DNA of 64,000 nucleotides from NCBI RefSeq assembly GCF_023091745.1, contig NC_068910.1, positions 45,557,272 through 45,621,271 on the forward strand. The letters run 5' to 3'. Within the stretch, counting starts at the first letter, position 1. Every line of letters starts with the position of its first letter. Below the pieces are notes generated by a model. That model saw nothing but the letters and a program-made list of their open reading frames with translations. It was not told the DNA's origin and did no database searches. Below, one piece after another: positions 13,001 to 28,000 of the stretch. The position numbers and the translations under genes were made by a program. Source of the DNA: Budorcas taxicolor. Its lineage: Eukaryota; Chordata; Mammalia; Artiodactyla; Bovidae.

Positions 13001-16000
13001 TAAAGCCGTGCCTGAACTTCTCAGCCGACTTCTTATCAATTTCTGTTGATCAAGGAGTCCAGAAACCTCAGTTAGTAACAATATAATAGAAGGAAAAGAG
13101 GCCCTTTTCAATGGTCACAAGATGAAATATCAGTATCATCCCAACCTGAAAGTGAAGATCCAGCTCAGGAAAACATAAAGATGCTTCTGAGGAACAGAAA
13201 TAAAATGAAAGACACAACCTGTTCTTGGCCTAGAATGACCCTGTATCTTAGGATGTAAATTCTCTCTATATTAGTCCACACAGATTTCATTTGATTCCAG
13301 TGAAGTCCCAAGAGGACTTGGGAAGGCAAAGGAAGTAACAAGCTGACTGAGAAGAGTATTCAGGAGTATTGGGAAAGATCTTTAAAAAGAGCAAGGAGAC
13401 CAAGAATTCCCAGTTATTAACATAAAATATAAAGTGTGATAATTAAAACAGTGTGATTCTGGCACATAAATAGACAGACCCTTTACTGGAACAGAAGAGT
13501 CCACAAATAGACTTGCGTACATATGGAAATTGGCTATATGGAAAAGGCAGCATTTCAAATTGGGGGAAAGAAGGATTATTCAACAAATGGTGCTGGGACA
13601 TTTGGGTTGCCATCTAAAAAAAAAAAAAATCATTATTTTGCACCTGATCTCTTACTCCAAAATAACTTCCAGATGGATCAAAAATATATAAAAACACATG
13701 GGAGGATTTTTTAAAAATAACCCTGAAGTGAGGATGGTCCTTAAAAACATAATACACTAACCTAGAAGTCATGAAAAATTGCTTGATAAGTTTAACAGCA
13801 TAAAGCAATTTTTAAAAATTTCTGCACAGCAGAAAGACTAGAAACAAAGTTTGATGACAGTTGAGCCTGAGAGAAATACCAGAACGCAATGAAAACAAAA
13901 GACTGACTTTCTTAATCTATAAAAAAGCTCTTTTTCCATAAGAAAAAGACCAACAATCCAACAGAAAATGGGGCAAAGAATATGAACAGTTAAAAAAAAA
14001 GATTTTTAAGAAATCTAAGCAGAGGCTAAGGCAGGAGGAGAAGGGGACTGCAGAGGACGAAATGGTTGGATGGCATCACCAGCTCAACGGACATGAGTTT
14101 GAGCAAGTTCCAGGAGATGGTGAAGGACAGGGAAGCCTGGCGGGCTGCAGTCCATGGGGTCGCAAAGAGTCGGACATGTCTGAGCGACTGAACGACAAAG
14201 CAGAGGCAGGACGAGGGCGAGGCAGGGAAGTGCTGTCGGCTGTCAGGATGTGCAGAGCAGGCTCACCGGAGATGCGCGCTCCTGAAGGAGTCTGCACTGG
14301 AGGCCCCTCCCTTGCCACAGGAACTCGGCTTCTATGGCTGCATAACAAATGACCGCCAGCTCAGTGGCTTAACATAACACACTTATTAACTCACAGTTCC
14401 TGTGGGTCAGGAGTCCATCCCGTTTTGCCGGGTACTCTACCTGGGGTCTCAGGCTGAACTCAAGGTGCTCCATCTCTTTCGTAACTCAGGCTCCTCTCCT
14501 GTGCTCAGTCGGGCTGCTGGCAGAAACCATTCCTCGTGGTTGTAAGGAGATCTCAGGGGCCTTCCAGAGGCCTCCCTGACCCACAGCAGCTCACAGCCTG
14601 GCTGTTTACTCCTCGAAGCCAGCAAGAAAATCCTCTGATGCTTCATCTTTGAAAGACTCTCCTGGCTGGTTCAGGCCAATGGGAGAGTCTTCCTTCTGAT
14701 TAACCCCAGATTAACTGATGAGTACCTCAATAATATTGTAATAACTTTGCATGGTGACAGACTGAAACTAGACTTATCTTGGTGATCATTTCATAACATA
14801 TAGAAATACCGACTCATTAGGTTGTGCGCCTGGAATTAGCAGAGTGCTATAGGTCGATCATGCTTGCTTGCTTGCGTGCTCAGTTGCGTCTGACTCTTTT
14901 TGACCCCATGGACTGGAGCCCGCCAGGCTGCTCTGTCCACGGGATTTTCCAGGCAAGAATACTGGAGTGGGTTGCCATTTCCTACTCCAGGGGATATTTC
15001 AATCAAAAAACAAATAAATAAAAATACCCAAAGATAACTGATTGGTAACTTAATCACTGAAATAAGATTCCATCCTATTTACAGGTCTCATTCATTCTCA
15101 AGGGCAGGAGTTCACACTAAGGGGATGGGTATCTTGGGGACCATCTCTGAATTTTGCCGATCACACTCGTCCTAATCGAGGCCCTGCTCTTAAGTATATG
15201 TAAAGATGCTTGATGTCGCCCTTAAACACCCCTGTCCGGGTGGGCTGCTTCACCCTCCGTGGCTGGCCGCACCGTCTGTGCAGGAGGAAGGAGCTCTGCA
15301 CCCGTCTCTTGGGTCTGCTGTGGCACTTGAAGGAGCTCATGCATGGGCACCCCATAAAGGTGCTACAATTATAGTTCAGGTCTCGGGCTGGAAGCTTGAG
15401 AGGCAGACAGTGGTCATGGATCTGGGCTCCTCTCTAACAACACCCGATGTTCAGGAATGCCAAGCCAGAGAAGAATGACATGAACCATAGATTTGCACTC
15501 AAAACAAGGAACACACACACAGGGTCACAAATGACTGAACCCGGCCCCCTGGGAAGGAAATGGGCCAGCCTCATCCAGAAGAGACCCAGAAGAAATGCCT
15601 TTTCCAGAGTCAGCTGAGTCAGCAAAGAGGGCAAAAGCATGCCCTCTGTGGTCAAACTGCGGCGGATCTGATCCCAGCTCCAGCGCTTAAGGCCGCAGGT
15701 TACTGTGGGCAAGTTCCTTAGCCCTTCTAAACCTCAGTTTCCTCATCTGTGGAATGGAGCTAAAAAATACCGTCCACTCCCAGGGCGGTCACGCATCAAC
15801 ACGTGTGAAGTGCTGGCACAGTGCCTGCTGCAGAGGGGGACAGGCGACGCCATATGCCATCATCTGTTCTGGAAGCACGAGTTAATCACGTGCCCACTCA
15901 AGGGCTGGACAAACGACTGTCACATAGGCTTCCACCTCTATATCTCCGGGACCCGAAAAGAAAAGGAGAAGCCTGTGGGATTCTTTTCAGTCCAGAGGAA

Positions 16001-19000
16001 GGAGTGGTATTTGAGCAAGCAGAACACAGCAGCACCTAAATAGCAACTCATACAGAGGCCCTGGATTCCTTCATTCATTTGTTCATCCTTCCACCCACGC
16101 GTTCAAAAGCTGCTTCTCCAGGATCCAACCGAGAGCTTGGCCCTGTGCTAGGCGCTGCGGATGTGACCAAAACAGAGAGACAGAAGTGAACAAATAAAAT
16201 AGAACTTACTGTGTTGGGGAGTCAGAAAGAATATAGACAGGCTAGCACGAAATAGAAAGAGGCTAACAACAGAATGTGGAGGTTGGGAGAGTGGAGGCCC
16301 GGGGAGGAGGATGAGAGGCCTGTCTGAGGCCCTGCGCCTGAAGAAACTAACCAAGGCCACATGCCAAGAGGCGGGGCTGAAGATATCAGACAAGGACGGA
16401 TCTGTGGCGCCCTGAAGCTCCTGATATCGAGGGCACTGAGATGCTTTGCCTTATTGTAATGGAGAAGGGACAGTCTGACTTACTATGCTCTCTGCCTGAA
16501 CAGTCGCATGTGAACTTCTGAGGTCTCCCTCTAACTTCCAGCTGCTATAGGCTCTGCCCGGGGGGCTTTCTCCAAATGCCACGGAATTAACACCTCCAGG
16601 AGCAGCCCTCAACCAAAGACCAAGGGGAGATTTGGCTATCAGTACCTCGTGTTCCTCACCTCTTGGTGGGCTAACTCTGAACTTGCACTTTATACCATTG
16701 CTCAGAAATTTCCTGTGGATCAAGCCCCAGTCACCCATAGCAGTGACCTGTTTGATGACATGCCCTCTGCTGGCCACCTTCTAGCCGTCTCACTTTCATC
16801 TTCCCTACGAGGGTTTCCTGGGGTCCCCTCCCAGAGGAACTACTGCACTGGACCCTGGTCTCAGAGTCTGCACGGGGGAACGGAAACCAAGACATCACTC
16901 CAGCTTCTGTAAGGAGACCTGGTTAGAGGGGAGGAAAGTGGAGTCGTTAGGGAGACGTTAGGGAAGAAGAGTCCAGGTAAGAAAAGATGGTGGCCTGCAC
17001 CAGGATGGTGGCACCTGAGGCTTTCTGGGGTCTTGATTTTCCGGAACATGAAGGCCCTGCATCAGCGGAAGCAGCAGGATGACTTCCATGAGCAAACATC
17101 ACCCTTTCACTGTCTTGAGTTCTCTGCAGCTGCTCACCCCGTGCAGCCAAGCATATGCCCTCCAAGATGAAGCAGGGTATGAGAAAAAAGAAGCCTCTCT
17201 AGAAGGAAAATATACAAATGTGCCCATTTCTGTCCCCCACCCCCCACACACACATCCTTCCCACCCTCTGGCCTCTGGCCTCTTGAGTCCAGGCACGACT
17301 GCCCTCAGGTTGTTCCTGGCTTCTGCTCAGTAGGGACCTGGGTTCCTGGGCTGGGAAACCCACAGCCCCTCCTCACTCCAGCCTGCCCGTGGTTTCTAGG
17401 AAGGCAGCACCCGCCAGCCAGGGGTGTTTGACTTGCCTGGTGTTCGGCAAACCCAGGAAGAGGTGGCATGAGGCCAGCTGAGTGGCGTCTGACCACACGC
17501 CCACCTGTGTGTGCTCTGGCGGCTGAACCACCCACCGCCATGGCTGGGCTTGGCAGCTAAGGAAGGGCTTCACACCGCAACCTCCAAAGACAGACAGAGG
17601 GGCTCTGTGTGGGCAGAAAGTGGCTGCGTGCACATCAGCTAGATGGGGGATCACAAGGAGGGGCCTCAGGGCTCAAAGTCCCAGCTGTCCCTACAAGCAC
17701 CCCCTTTTCCTGCCCTCACCCATGGCTGGCGGAAGAGGACTATGTGAGAAGGAGGGTGAGCTCTGGAGCCAGACCATCCAGGCTGTGTCTCAGCTCCACC
17801 CGCCATGAACTTAGCCAAGTCACTTAACCACTTGAGACCTCAACTGTCCAACTTCAAAACAGGGAGAAGCCTAGAATCTCTCTAGCAAGGCTACCATGAA
17901 GAGTGGAGGAGTTAATTCCTGTAACGTGTTGGGGGCAGTGCTTGTGTATTACTGAGCTTGGGCCATCACCAGGCGCTGTATTAAGTATATTACGTCAATG
18001 ATCCTGCATGCAGAAACCACACAGGGTCAGTGGTTTCATCTGATGGAGGCCAGGCTCCCCCAGAGACAGACCTCAGTGAAGAACTCAGAGTGAAAGCAGT
18101 TGATCTGTGAGCTAATTCAAAAACACAAGCAAGGATAGGGGAAGGGAGACAGGGAGGGCCGGCAATGAGCTCTGTGGGTAACCGTGGCTCAATCCTGGTA
18201 GGTGACTCTGAGAGACACGTGGAACATGCCCCACAGAGCCACCCCAGCCAGGGAACCCGGGCTTTTACAGACCACCTGCCATCAGTCACAGGACGGCTGT
18301 TCCTGGAGGGAGCGTGGCGAGCTCTTCCAGTTTGCCCAAGACTGTAGTCTGTGGTCTGGGAAATGCCTCCCTCCCAGGCTCGAGGACAGGTCACGCTGTC
18401 TGGAGGGCACTAATCCCTAGCCCTCAGCCTGACACACAGGCAGAGGAGGCTCAGGGCCCAGAGCAAGCCTGCATCAGGAGCTGGTGATTAAGAGCTACCA
18501 CGCGCTCAAGGGCAGAAGGCAGGGACAACCCAGTCCCATTTAGAGAGAAGTGAAGTTCAAAGACGCTGGCTAGTCTGCTCAGGGTCACACAGTGGGATGT
18601 GGCCAGTGGGCAGGGGGTTCAAACCCAGATCTGTCTGGTGCCAAAGCCCATGCCAACCACCAGGCCCCATGCTCCTCCCTCCACAAAGCAGCCACGAGAC
18701 ACAGACTCGAGGAGCTGGAAGTATTGCGGGAGGCCAGCTGGTCCCGTGACAGGAGACAAATACCCACAGGCAGACAGATAACATCCAAGGGTTTAGGGTT
18801 GAGTGTCAGACAACAGGGATTTCCAGGTGGCTCAGTGGTAAAGAATCTGCCTGCAATGCAGGAGACACGGCATAGAACCCTGGGTTCTAGAACACGGGTT
18901 GAATCCCTGGGTCTGGAAGATGCCCTGGAGGAGGAAATGACAACCCACTCCAGTATTCTTGCCTGGGAAATCCCATGGACGGAGTCTGGCAGGCTACAAC

Positions 19001-22000
19001 AGTCTGTGGGGTCAAAAAGAATCAGACACGACTTAGTGACTGAGAATGCTCACAATCACATCAGACAATAGGAGGTGTAGTCTTTGGCAGAAAGGGGAGC
19101 ATGGCAACATTTAAAGGGGCAGCAGCTACTCAGCTCAGGCTCATTTCTGCTGCGTGGGAACAGAGGCCCCATGTTATTAAACCATCCAGTGTTTCAAAGG
19201 AAGTGGGATTTTCATGAGAAATCTCAAAGTATTAAATGTGGTCTGAGAATCTTCTAAAATACATTTCCAACCAAACTTGTCTGAATAACACAGGGAGCAT
19301 CAGTCCCTGGCTACCAGTTATGATGTTGAACTTGACCCATGGCTCATCCAGTCACCCCAGCAGGTAAATTTAGGGCTAATATTGATCTCTTCCCTCAACA
19401 GAGGTCCCTACAGGAATGGGGCTGCTTTTGTGTGCATACATATCCACCGTGTGCTTAAATCGTTTTTTTTCTTTCTTTCCTTCTGACCGCATTCCCCCAC
19501 TTGTGTCTCCACAGCTGACATCCAGCTAATACGTCCTGGAGCAGCCACATCAGTTGTTAACAGGCCACTCAGTAAATATCTGATGTCTACAGTCCCCCTG
19601 GTAAGCCCCGTGCCCTAACTGCCCAACCCCTTCCCTAGGATACCCAAAAACTCCAGGGTTAATTTCTGGCACAGCAGGGACCTCAGCTGGCCCTGTGGTT
19701 TCCTTCTCTCTCCAGGGTCCAAGCGAGACCAGCATCATCCCTTTATTTCTCCCCTCTCTCATTCTCTCTCTCCTCCACCTCAACTCTCTTTTTTGAATTA
19801 TGCAACCAACTTGAATCCTTCTTGATTCAAGGATAAATTTTTAACTACCAGCTCTCCGGGAATAAGGAGGAGTCCTGATTTGAAGAATTCTCTGATTCCC
19901 AAGGTATAAATACTCCCGCCTGCATGCGTGCTAAGTCGCTTCAGTCGTGTCTGACTCTGTGCGACCCTATGGACTACAGCCCGCCAGGCTCCTCTGTCCA
20001 CGGGACTCTCCAGGAGAGAATAGTGGAATGGGTTGCCGGCCTTCCTCCAGGGGTCTTCCCAGCTCAGGGACTGGCGTATCTCTTATGACTCCTGCATGGG
20101 CAAGCAGGCTCTTTACCACTAGCACCACCTGGGAAGCCCCATAAATACTCCTACCCTGTCCTGTTTCAAGCTGCCGGCAGGCACGAATCTGGAGTCAGCA
20201 AGAGACATGACATGCAGTAGCTCAGCACTAAACAGTATTTACTGCTGCTGCTGCTGCTAAGTCACTTCAGTCGTGTCCAACTCTGTGCGACCCCGTAGAC
20301 GGCAGCCCATCAGGCTCCCCCGTCCCTGGGATTCTACAGGCAAGAAAACTGGAGCGGGTTGCCATTTCCTTCTCCAATGCATAAAAGTGAAAAGTGAAAG
20401 TAAAGTCGCTCAGTCGTGTCCACTCTTAGCGACCCCATGGACTGCAGCCTACCAGGCTCCTCTGTCCATGGGATTCTCCAGGCAAGAGTACTGGAGTGGG
20501 TGCCATTGCCTTCTCCGACAGTATTTACTAGGTAGATGCAAAAAACCTCAAGAGCTCAGATAATAGTAAAATGTAAAGTAATCGTGAAGTAATGAGATCA
20601 GAGTATTGATTACCTTTGTTTCTAATATAACTTTTTATATTGTTAGTTTACATAATTTCAATAATGCCTGTGTTTCACAACCGGGTCATACAATTCCTGA
20701 AATTCAAGAATGAGCCTATATGAGCTGGTTTTCAGTACACCAATGGATAAATGAACACAAGGCAGGAAAATAACAAAAAAAGGGTGCTGGGTGATCAAAA
20801 GACAAGGACTAAAATAAAAAGTTAAGCGTTAAAAAAAAAATGGTAAAAAAGCAAACAAACAAACGAAAGTAAAAGACAAGGGTTAAGGGGAGAGTCACCA
20901 TCCACCCTCACGCAGGCCATTCCAACGTCTCAGTTCACCTAGAGTCCTCATTTCCGCGGCGCCCGCCCCGCCCCTCCAGGCCCCGCCTACCTGCAGCAGG
21001 AAGTCAAAGAGGGCCAGGCGTGCCCACTCAGCGTGGTGGATGCCCAGGCATGGGGCATGGCTGGGTCGGCCACAGCCACGTGCCAGCAGGGCCTGATACT
21101 GCAGCCAGCCCAAAGCCAGAGAGTTCTGGTCGTCCTCGGGGTCACCCAGGTGCTGCACGTCGGGTGCCCACCAGATGATGGGCCGGGCGCCACCATCTGT
21201 GTAGCGGTAGGGCAGCAGCGGACTGTGGAAGCGCCTGGCCACCGCGGGCAGGCTCCGGCGCAGCCCCAGCACGCGGTCTACGTGGAAGGACAGGACCTCG
21301 GACAGGTCCCCGGGCCTCTTGATCAAGCCACAGAGCCCCTGGGAGCAGAGCTGACTGAGCCCAGGAGCTGCATCCCGAAGGGCCCCCTCGCTGGAGAAAC
21401 CGACTAGCAGCACCTGCCCGTGGCCAGGCACCCGGGCTTTGCCCACCACCTCCCCCTGGGCCAGAAGCTGGAGGGTCTGCACATCCTGCTCTGTGAGCCA
21501 CGGGGGGACCTGCTTGCCGGTCCTGAAGCCACTCGACAGCCCAGGGGTCTCAGTGTCACACCAGACAGACCCTTGCAGCTCCCTAACAGAGCCAGGCCAC
21601 CAATGAGCCCCTTTGGTGGGGGCAGGACCCCCCACTTGTTGGCCACCAGTCCAGGCTCTGTTCCCCACTCCTGGCAGACCCCCGCCTTCTGGAGGAGGCT
21701 GGAGGGTCAGTCCAGCAGTAGCTCTCCGAGTCTGTAAGGCTGACATGTCATGCCCTGCAAGGGGGCCACCTGGGGTGCTTGTCTCACTGAGTGCCTCCAG
21801 GAGGGGACCATGGTGCCAGGGTGGGTCCAGGTCTTTGGCTCCTGGACCCCTGATCGCCTCCCCCTGCAGGAGCACAAGACGCCGGGTACTGAGTCTCAGG
21901 TCTTCTGGAGATGCCAAAGTAATGTCATTCCCAGTCCTCCCTGGATGGCTGCTCTCCTTCCCTGGGGACCGTCTTCTGCTGTCCACGTGCCCTCTGTGGC

Positions 22001-25000
22001 CTTGCTCCTCAGCACACACCAGGATGGAGCTCCTGGGCAAGGCCCAGCTTCTCCTCAACCTTCTTGCCCTCTGCCTCCAGCTGGAGCTCAGAGCCTGCCG
22101 ACTCTGGGGGGCAGGGACATCAGCAACCCCCTGGGGCTCCATGGGGCCAGGATCTGGGCCAGCGGCTGGGTGCTGTGTGGGCAAGCGGGTGACAGTCACC
22201 ACAGACAGAGTCATTAAGAGGCAGAATGCCATCACCAACCGCCTCTTGCCACGCAGCTTTCTCCAGAGCCAAGATGCCTGGGGGATGGGGGTAGAAAAAA
22301 AAAGCTTAGGACCTTGAAAACATCAGCCCTGACCCACAAAAGAACGGGACAGTAAATGAATGAACGTCTTGGGTGAACAAGGAGGGAAAAGAGTGAAGCC
22401 TGGGCTGGGGGGTAGGGGGCGTGACACCCAGCTGTCCTCAAGACAGGAGCAGCCAGCCGTGCTCCTGCTTCAGCACTCGGCCTGCTCTCTCTCAGGACAG
22501 CCCTGCAGGGGAGACCAGACTTCTCCTCTCTGAGTAAACTGTTGTTATGACTCAGATTTCCGAACATGCTAAGAGCCTTTCGCCATATGTTCCCCACACT
22601 GAGTGCTGGCCCCTTCTCGCCTCCACATTAACCCCCTCTGTGGACCTGCAGTGTCTCCCACAAACATGCCCTTCCCTTTCTGGGGCACACAGCCACCCGG
22701 CCGCAGATGGGCTTGCCTGGCCTCCCTGGCAGCCAAGTGTGACCCTGGGACTAAGTCCTTGCCCAGGGCCTGAAGCAGTCACTTTTATTCGCCCCATCTG
22801 TTCAAAAGGAGGTTGGCTGCCTCGGCTCGCCTCTCTGGGCCCACGTGTGGCCGAGTCAGCTCCCGACGGTTGGCAAAGGACATATCCTGGGGCAGTAGTT
22901 TTTCAACACGTGGTCTCGCGACCAGCAGCGTCAGTACCACCTGGAAACTTGTTTTCCAGGTGATTCTGATTCGTGGGCACCAAGGGGCCACGAGAAGGAA
23001 GGAGCTTGGGAGCTTGCGTGAGCCCATGGGCACCGAACTGGCAAGGGTTGTTCAAGTCACTGTGCTTTGGGGGCCCTGCAGCTGTGAGCCTGCAGCACCA
23101 CCTCCATCCACACACACTCCAGCAGTCCAGGCACCCTGACCCTGGACTGGGTGATGGGGCCACCCAGGCCCCTGACCTACACGAGGCCGAATAGCCCCTC
23201 AGCCCCTACCCTGCCCCCGGGAACCAGAGCTTCTGACAGGTCAGCAAGGTTGGCTTTGTTCTGCTCATGAACTTGAGGTCAGGGGCACATGGCAGACCAG
23301 CTACCGATGACCGCAGTGACCATGTCTACTGAGAGTGAGTCTGCAGGGAGAGAGAACAAACAGCCCCAAACCAGACACCAGATGGGAGGGAGCCCCTGCC
23401 CAGCCACCGGAAGTTTCTGGTTCCGGTTCCGAGCCTGGGCCAGCTCTGTGTTCTTCTCTCACCGGGTGGATTTAGCCCAGTTCCATTACTTGAGATGCCG
23501 TACGTGTTTAGTCTTTGTTCTGCAGTGGTATTTCATGGTATGTTTTCTGTATTTAAAATTTTTGAAGTCTTTCACTATGCTTTCAGTTACCTTTACTTTT
23601 TTCATGGTGCGCATTTCTTATCACATTTAGGAAATTTTTATTTGAATTCTAATAATTGGACCCTTCATGACTATATGCCTTTAAATGCCCAGTTCTTTAA
23701 ACACCAGCTGTTAAATCCTAGTAAGAACTATCATAAAATTAGCATATTTCCTCTTCCCACCCCCTACTGTTCAATCGCTATTCAATTTAATCACTGTGCT
23801 GCAGGCTCAGTCCCTCAGGCATGCCTGACTCTTGGCGACCCCAAGGACTGTGGCCCGCCAGGCTCCTCTGTGCATGGGATTCTTCAGGCAAGAATACTGG
23901 AGTGCGTTGCCATGCCCTCCAGCAGGGGATCTTCCCAACTCAGGGAATGAACCCAGGTCTCCAGCATTGCAGGCAGATTTTTTACTGTCTGAGCCACCAG
24001 GGAAACCCCTTAATCATTAGTATTATCTTTTTAAATGTTTGCCTTTGTACAATTAAAAATGCTTACATTTCTACTCTATTTTGTCAGCTTTAAATAACAG
24101 TCTTTGGCTCCCAGTCATTACTCATGAATAGCATGCTTATTCTTTCTCCCACCTTTTCCTTCATTCACCTTCCAAAGTTTTATATTTGGGTTATTTCTGT
24201 ATTGTTAGGATATAAAACATGTCCCTTCTACTCTATTACTCCAATATTCATATTTGTTTGGTCTTCGTTCTTCAGTTAGGTATATTCTTTGCATATTCCT
24301 GTACCCTTTGCCCTAGTTTTTCATTATTTCTTGGTTGATTGAAGTTAAAACTCCATAATTTTCTCAAGAAGTACTCATGGGAACAATAGTCTCTGGGTTC
24401 TTGCATGTTCAAAACTATTTTTCTATTGCATTCGTACCTGAAAGAAAGTTTGGCGAGATATAAAATACTGCTCACAATTACCTTCTTGGAATAGCTTGTA
24501 GGTCCTGCTCTACAGTTTTCTAACATCAGATGATGCTGTGGAGAAAACTAAGATTAGATTGGCTCCCTGCCTAGGAGCCCTAAGAATTTTTTCTTTTTCT
24601 TCCTTTTTTCCCATTGTTTCCCCAGCTTTACCGAGGTATAACTGACCAAATAAAAACAACAACTGTGTATATTTAAATTATTGAACATGACGATTTGATA
24701 CATGCATATACTGTGAAATGTTCACCATAGTTGTTAGTTAACACATCCATTCCTTCACACAGACCTGTTCCTGTGTGTAGTAAGAACACTTAAGATCTAC
24801 TGTTTTTGCAAATTTCAAGTAAACGATAACGTATTACTAATACAGTCACCATGTTGTACATTAGATCCTCAGAACTTATTTTACAGCTGAAAGTCTTTCT
24901 TTTTTTTTTAAGATGCTACATACAAGTGATACTACACAGGATTTGCCTTTCTCTGTCTGGATTGTCTCACTTAGCTTAATGTCCTCCGGGTTTATCCACG

Positions 25001-28000
25001 TTTGTTGCAAACGGCAGGGTCTCCTTCTTTCTTTAGTGGCTGAGTAATATTGTGTCGTAGGCATGCGCGTGTTTTCTGGATCCATTCACCCACTGAGAGA
25101 TGCGTAGGTTATTTCCACGTCTTGGCGATTGTGAATCATGGTGCAGTGAACATGGCGGTGCTGGTGTCTCCTCCGGGTATGATTTCTCTCCCTTCAGATA
25201 TATCCTCAGCAGGGCTCCTCCAATTCTGGAGATCCCCCTATTTGGGGCTCCAGGGGCCTCCTCTCTATGGAAGGTGCTTTTGTGCCCTATGTTATGTTCC
25301 CCTGGACCCCCGGCTGATGCCAGCTGCCCTCACAGTGGACAGTCCCCCTGCACACTGCCAGCTTCCCACCTCAAGCCCCAGAGTCATTCCCTGCTTTCTT
25401 GCCCACTATCAGGGAGACACAGAGAAAATTAACACCTTTGGGGACAACCCTCAACCAACAGGGGACAAAAGTCAGTGGGTAGGGCTTCCCTGGTGGCTCA
25501 GTGATAAAGAATCCGCCTCCCACTGCAGGAGACTGGTTCGATCCCTGGTCCGGGAAGATCCCACATGCCGTGGAGCAGCTAAGCCCACGTACCGCAACTA
25601 TTAAGCCTTGGGCTCTAGAGCCAGGGAACCACAATTACTGAAGCCCGGGCACCCTAGAGCCCGTGCTCCTCAACGAGAGAAGCCACCTCAATGAGAAGTC
25701 CACGCACCACAGCTAGAGAAAGCTCATGTAGCAGCAAAGAGCCAGCATGGCCAAAAATAAATAGATGTTTTTAATGCTATAAAAACAAATTAGGGGGTAA
25801 ACACCTAATTTGTCCCACCTGTTCAGAGGGACAATTCTGAGTGGCATTCTGTACGTTGCCACAGGATATGCCCGAGGGATTGAGCCTCTATTCTATAAAA
25901 CAGATGGTCCTCATCTCCCTCTAAGATGCCTTTCTTTAGCAGATGATCCTTTTGAAATGAGAGTCTAATTTGTTGTCCTTATTTATTACATATGTTTTAA
26001 TATGGCTTTTATTACTACTTAAAGAACACACGTATGTGTAATACACTTCCCAGGTGGCCCACTGGTAAAGAATCCACCTGCCAATGCTGGAGCTGCAGGA
26101 GAGGTGGGTTAGATCCCTGGGTTGGGAAGATTCCCTGGAGGAGGAAACGGCAACCCAACTCCAGTATTCTGGCCTGGAAAATTCCAGGGACAGCAGAGCC
26201 TGGGGGTTGCAAAAGATTTGGACGTGACTGAACACATGCGTGTAACACATGCATAGGGAAGCACTGTGAAAAACTCAAATAATGCAGCTGGTCCTCCATA
26301 ATCATGGGCTCCACATCCCCAGATTCAACCAAGTGCAGGTACCATTACTGATGTTAACTTATCAGTTGAATATGAGTTATTCTCTCCTTTAATCCTTAAA
26401 ACAACGTAGGGAAATGGGAATGACTCAATTCCTATTTTACAAAGGAGAAAACTGCAAAGTCCAGAGTGCTCACTTGCCCAGAATCACAGGCTGGCCAGAA
26501 CAACAGCATTTTTAATTAAAAGTAGGAGTGGCCATGGACAAAACCCGTGTTTGGGTTTCTTTTTCTCCCCTCTGAAAAGAAAAAAAATAGGTTTTCAAGT
26601 TGGATTCATAGTCTAGATTCTCAAAGTTCTGGATGCCACTAGTGAAACATAAATCATCTTTTAAAAATGTTTCAAGAAGACAGGCTGTTTTGATCCTTCT
26701 CTCAGCCTCACTTGGCCTTGGACAACCTGGGGAAAGCTGGCAATTGTGCAGTTGTGTGGAGAGAAAGGTTCAAAATGACCGTGAGCAGATGTCCCTGCAG
26801 GGCCACCCAAGTAAAGCTTTGGGGAAAAAAAATACTTGCTTTGATTGAACTGTAAAAACATCCTCTAAGGAGAAATATTCAGCTGAATAATACAGAGCAC
26901 ATCAGAGAAAGGAAAGGGAATGATGCCTTATGTCTTAGAAAGGTAGCTGGTGGAACCTAACCGCCCCCACTGCTGCACACGTGCCAGTGGAACCTGCCCC
27001 CCGCCATCTAATACATGATGGGAGACGCGCTCGCGATGCTGGCGGCAGGAGGGAAAGAAGATGGTTCTACAGTTGTTCTGCGTCTCCTCCCTGCTCAAAT
27101 CCCACCTCCCACCCTTTCACCAAGACTCCCCCTTGATTCTTCAGAGAAGATGCCCTCTTCCCCAGCAGTCCCACCCATTCACAGCTGCAGAGGAAGAGGG
27201 GTGGATAAAGAGGGGAGCCAGAAAAGCTTTGGGGAAGACACATTCGAGTTCTAGATCAGCTTGTGGCCCTTCTGGACTGTGTTATGATGGGTAAGATACA
27301 CAACCGCTCAGCCCTATTTCCTCCGTTATAAAATGGGGGAGAATGAGATAATCCCTCCTTACAAAGATTGACATGAGGAAAATAAATGAGGACCTACTAC
27401 ATGGTTTGGTACATTTACATGATGGAATCAGGGTTTCTATCCCCACTTTCTGAACTCCCTCTGTTTTTCAGGGATCTGAAAAATACCCAGCACCACTCCT
27501 TCCTGAAGTTTGGCATATTGTAATGGGGACATTTGGGAGCACAGCTCAAGGTAGAGGCAGAAAGAGAAACTCTTTCATCATAAAGCCACAAGTGTAAGCT
27601 AGGAGAAGGCCACCTGGGCAGTAAGAAAGGTCTCGCCCTGCAGAGGCTCTGTCCAGAAATAACCCAGGATGGGACAGGAAGAAATCACTTGCCTTTAAAG
27701 TATGTGGGGAGCTGAGGAAAGGGCGGGAGCTAGGAAGGACACATGCACGAAGGCTAAAAGGAAACGACAGAGATTTGGGGTTCCCTAACAACTGTAGGGG
27801 GGCTTCCCTGGTGGCTCAGTGGTAAAGAATCCGTCTGCCAGTGCAGGAGATTCCAGAGATGTGGGTTCAATCCCTGTGTCGGGAAGATCCCCTGGAGTAG
27901 GAAATGGCAACCCACTCCTGTATTCTTGCCTAGGAAATCCCATGGACAAAGTACAGTCCACGGGGTCACAAAAGAGTCAGACACGACTTAGTGATTAAAC

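Noticed and set aside
18815..20139. tRNA genes suggested by box-like sequences in Bov-tA and CHR elements
   Set aside because: These are tRNA-derived SINE heads without a foldable, intact tRNA.
22209..22232. Internal ATGs of exon 2 as the GASK1A start
   Set aside because: They lie inside the membrane anchor. The frame is open upstream to the acceptor and encodes a basic tail typical of a type II protein.
21613..22317. 234-residue open frame on the + strand
   Set aside because: It is antisense to GASK1A exon 2 and follows from the GC-rich codon pattern of the true frame. No domain.
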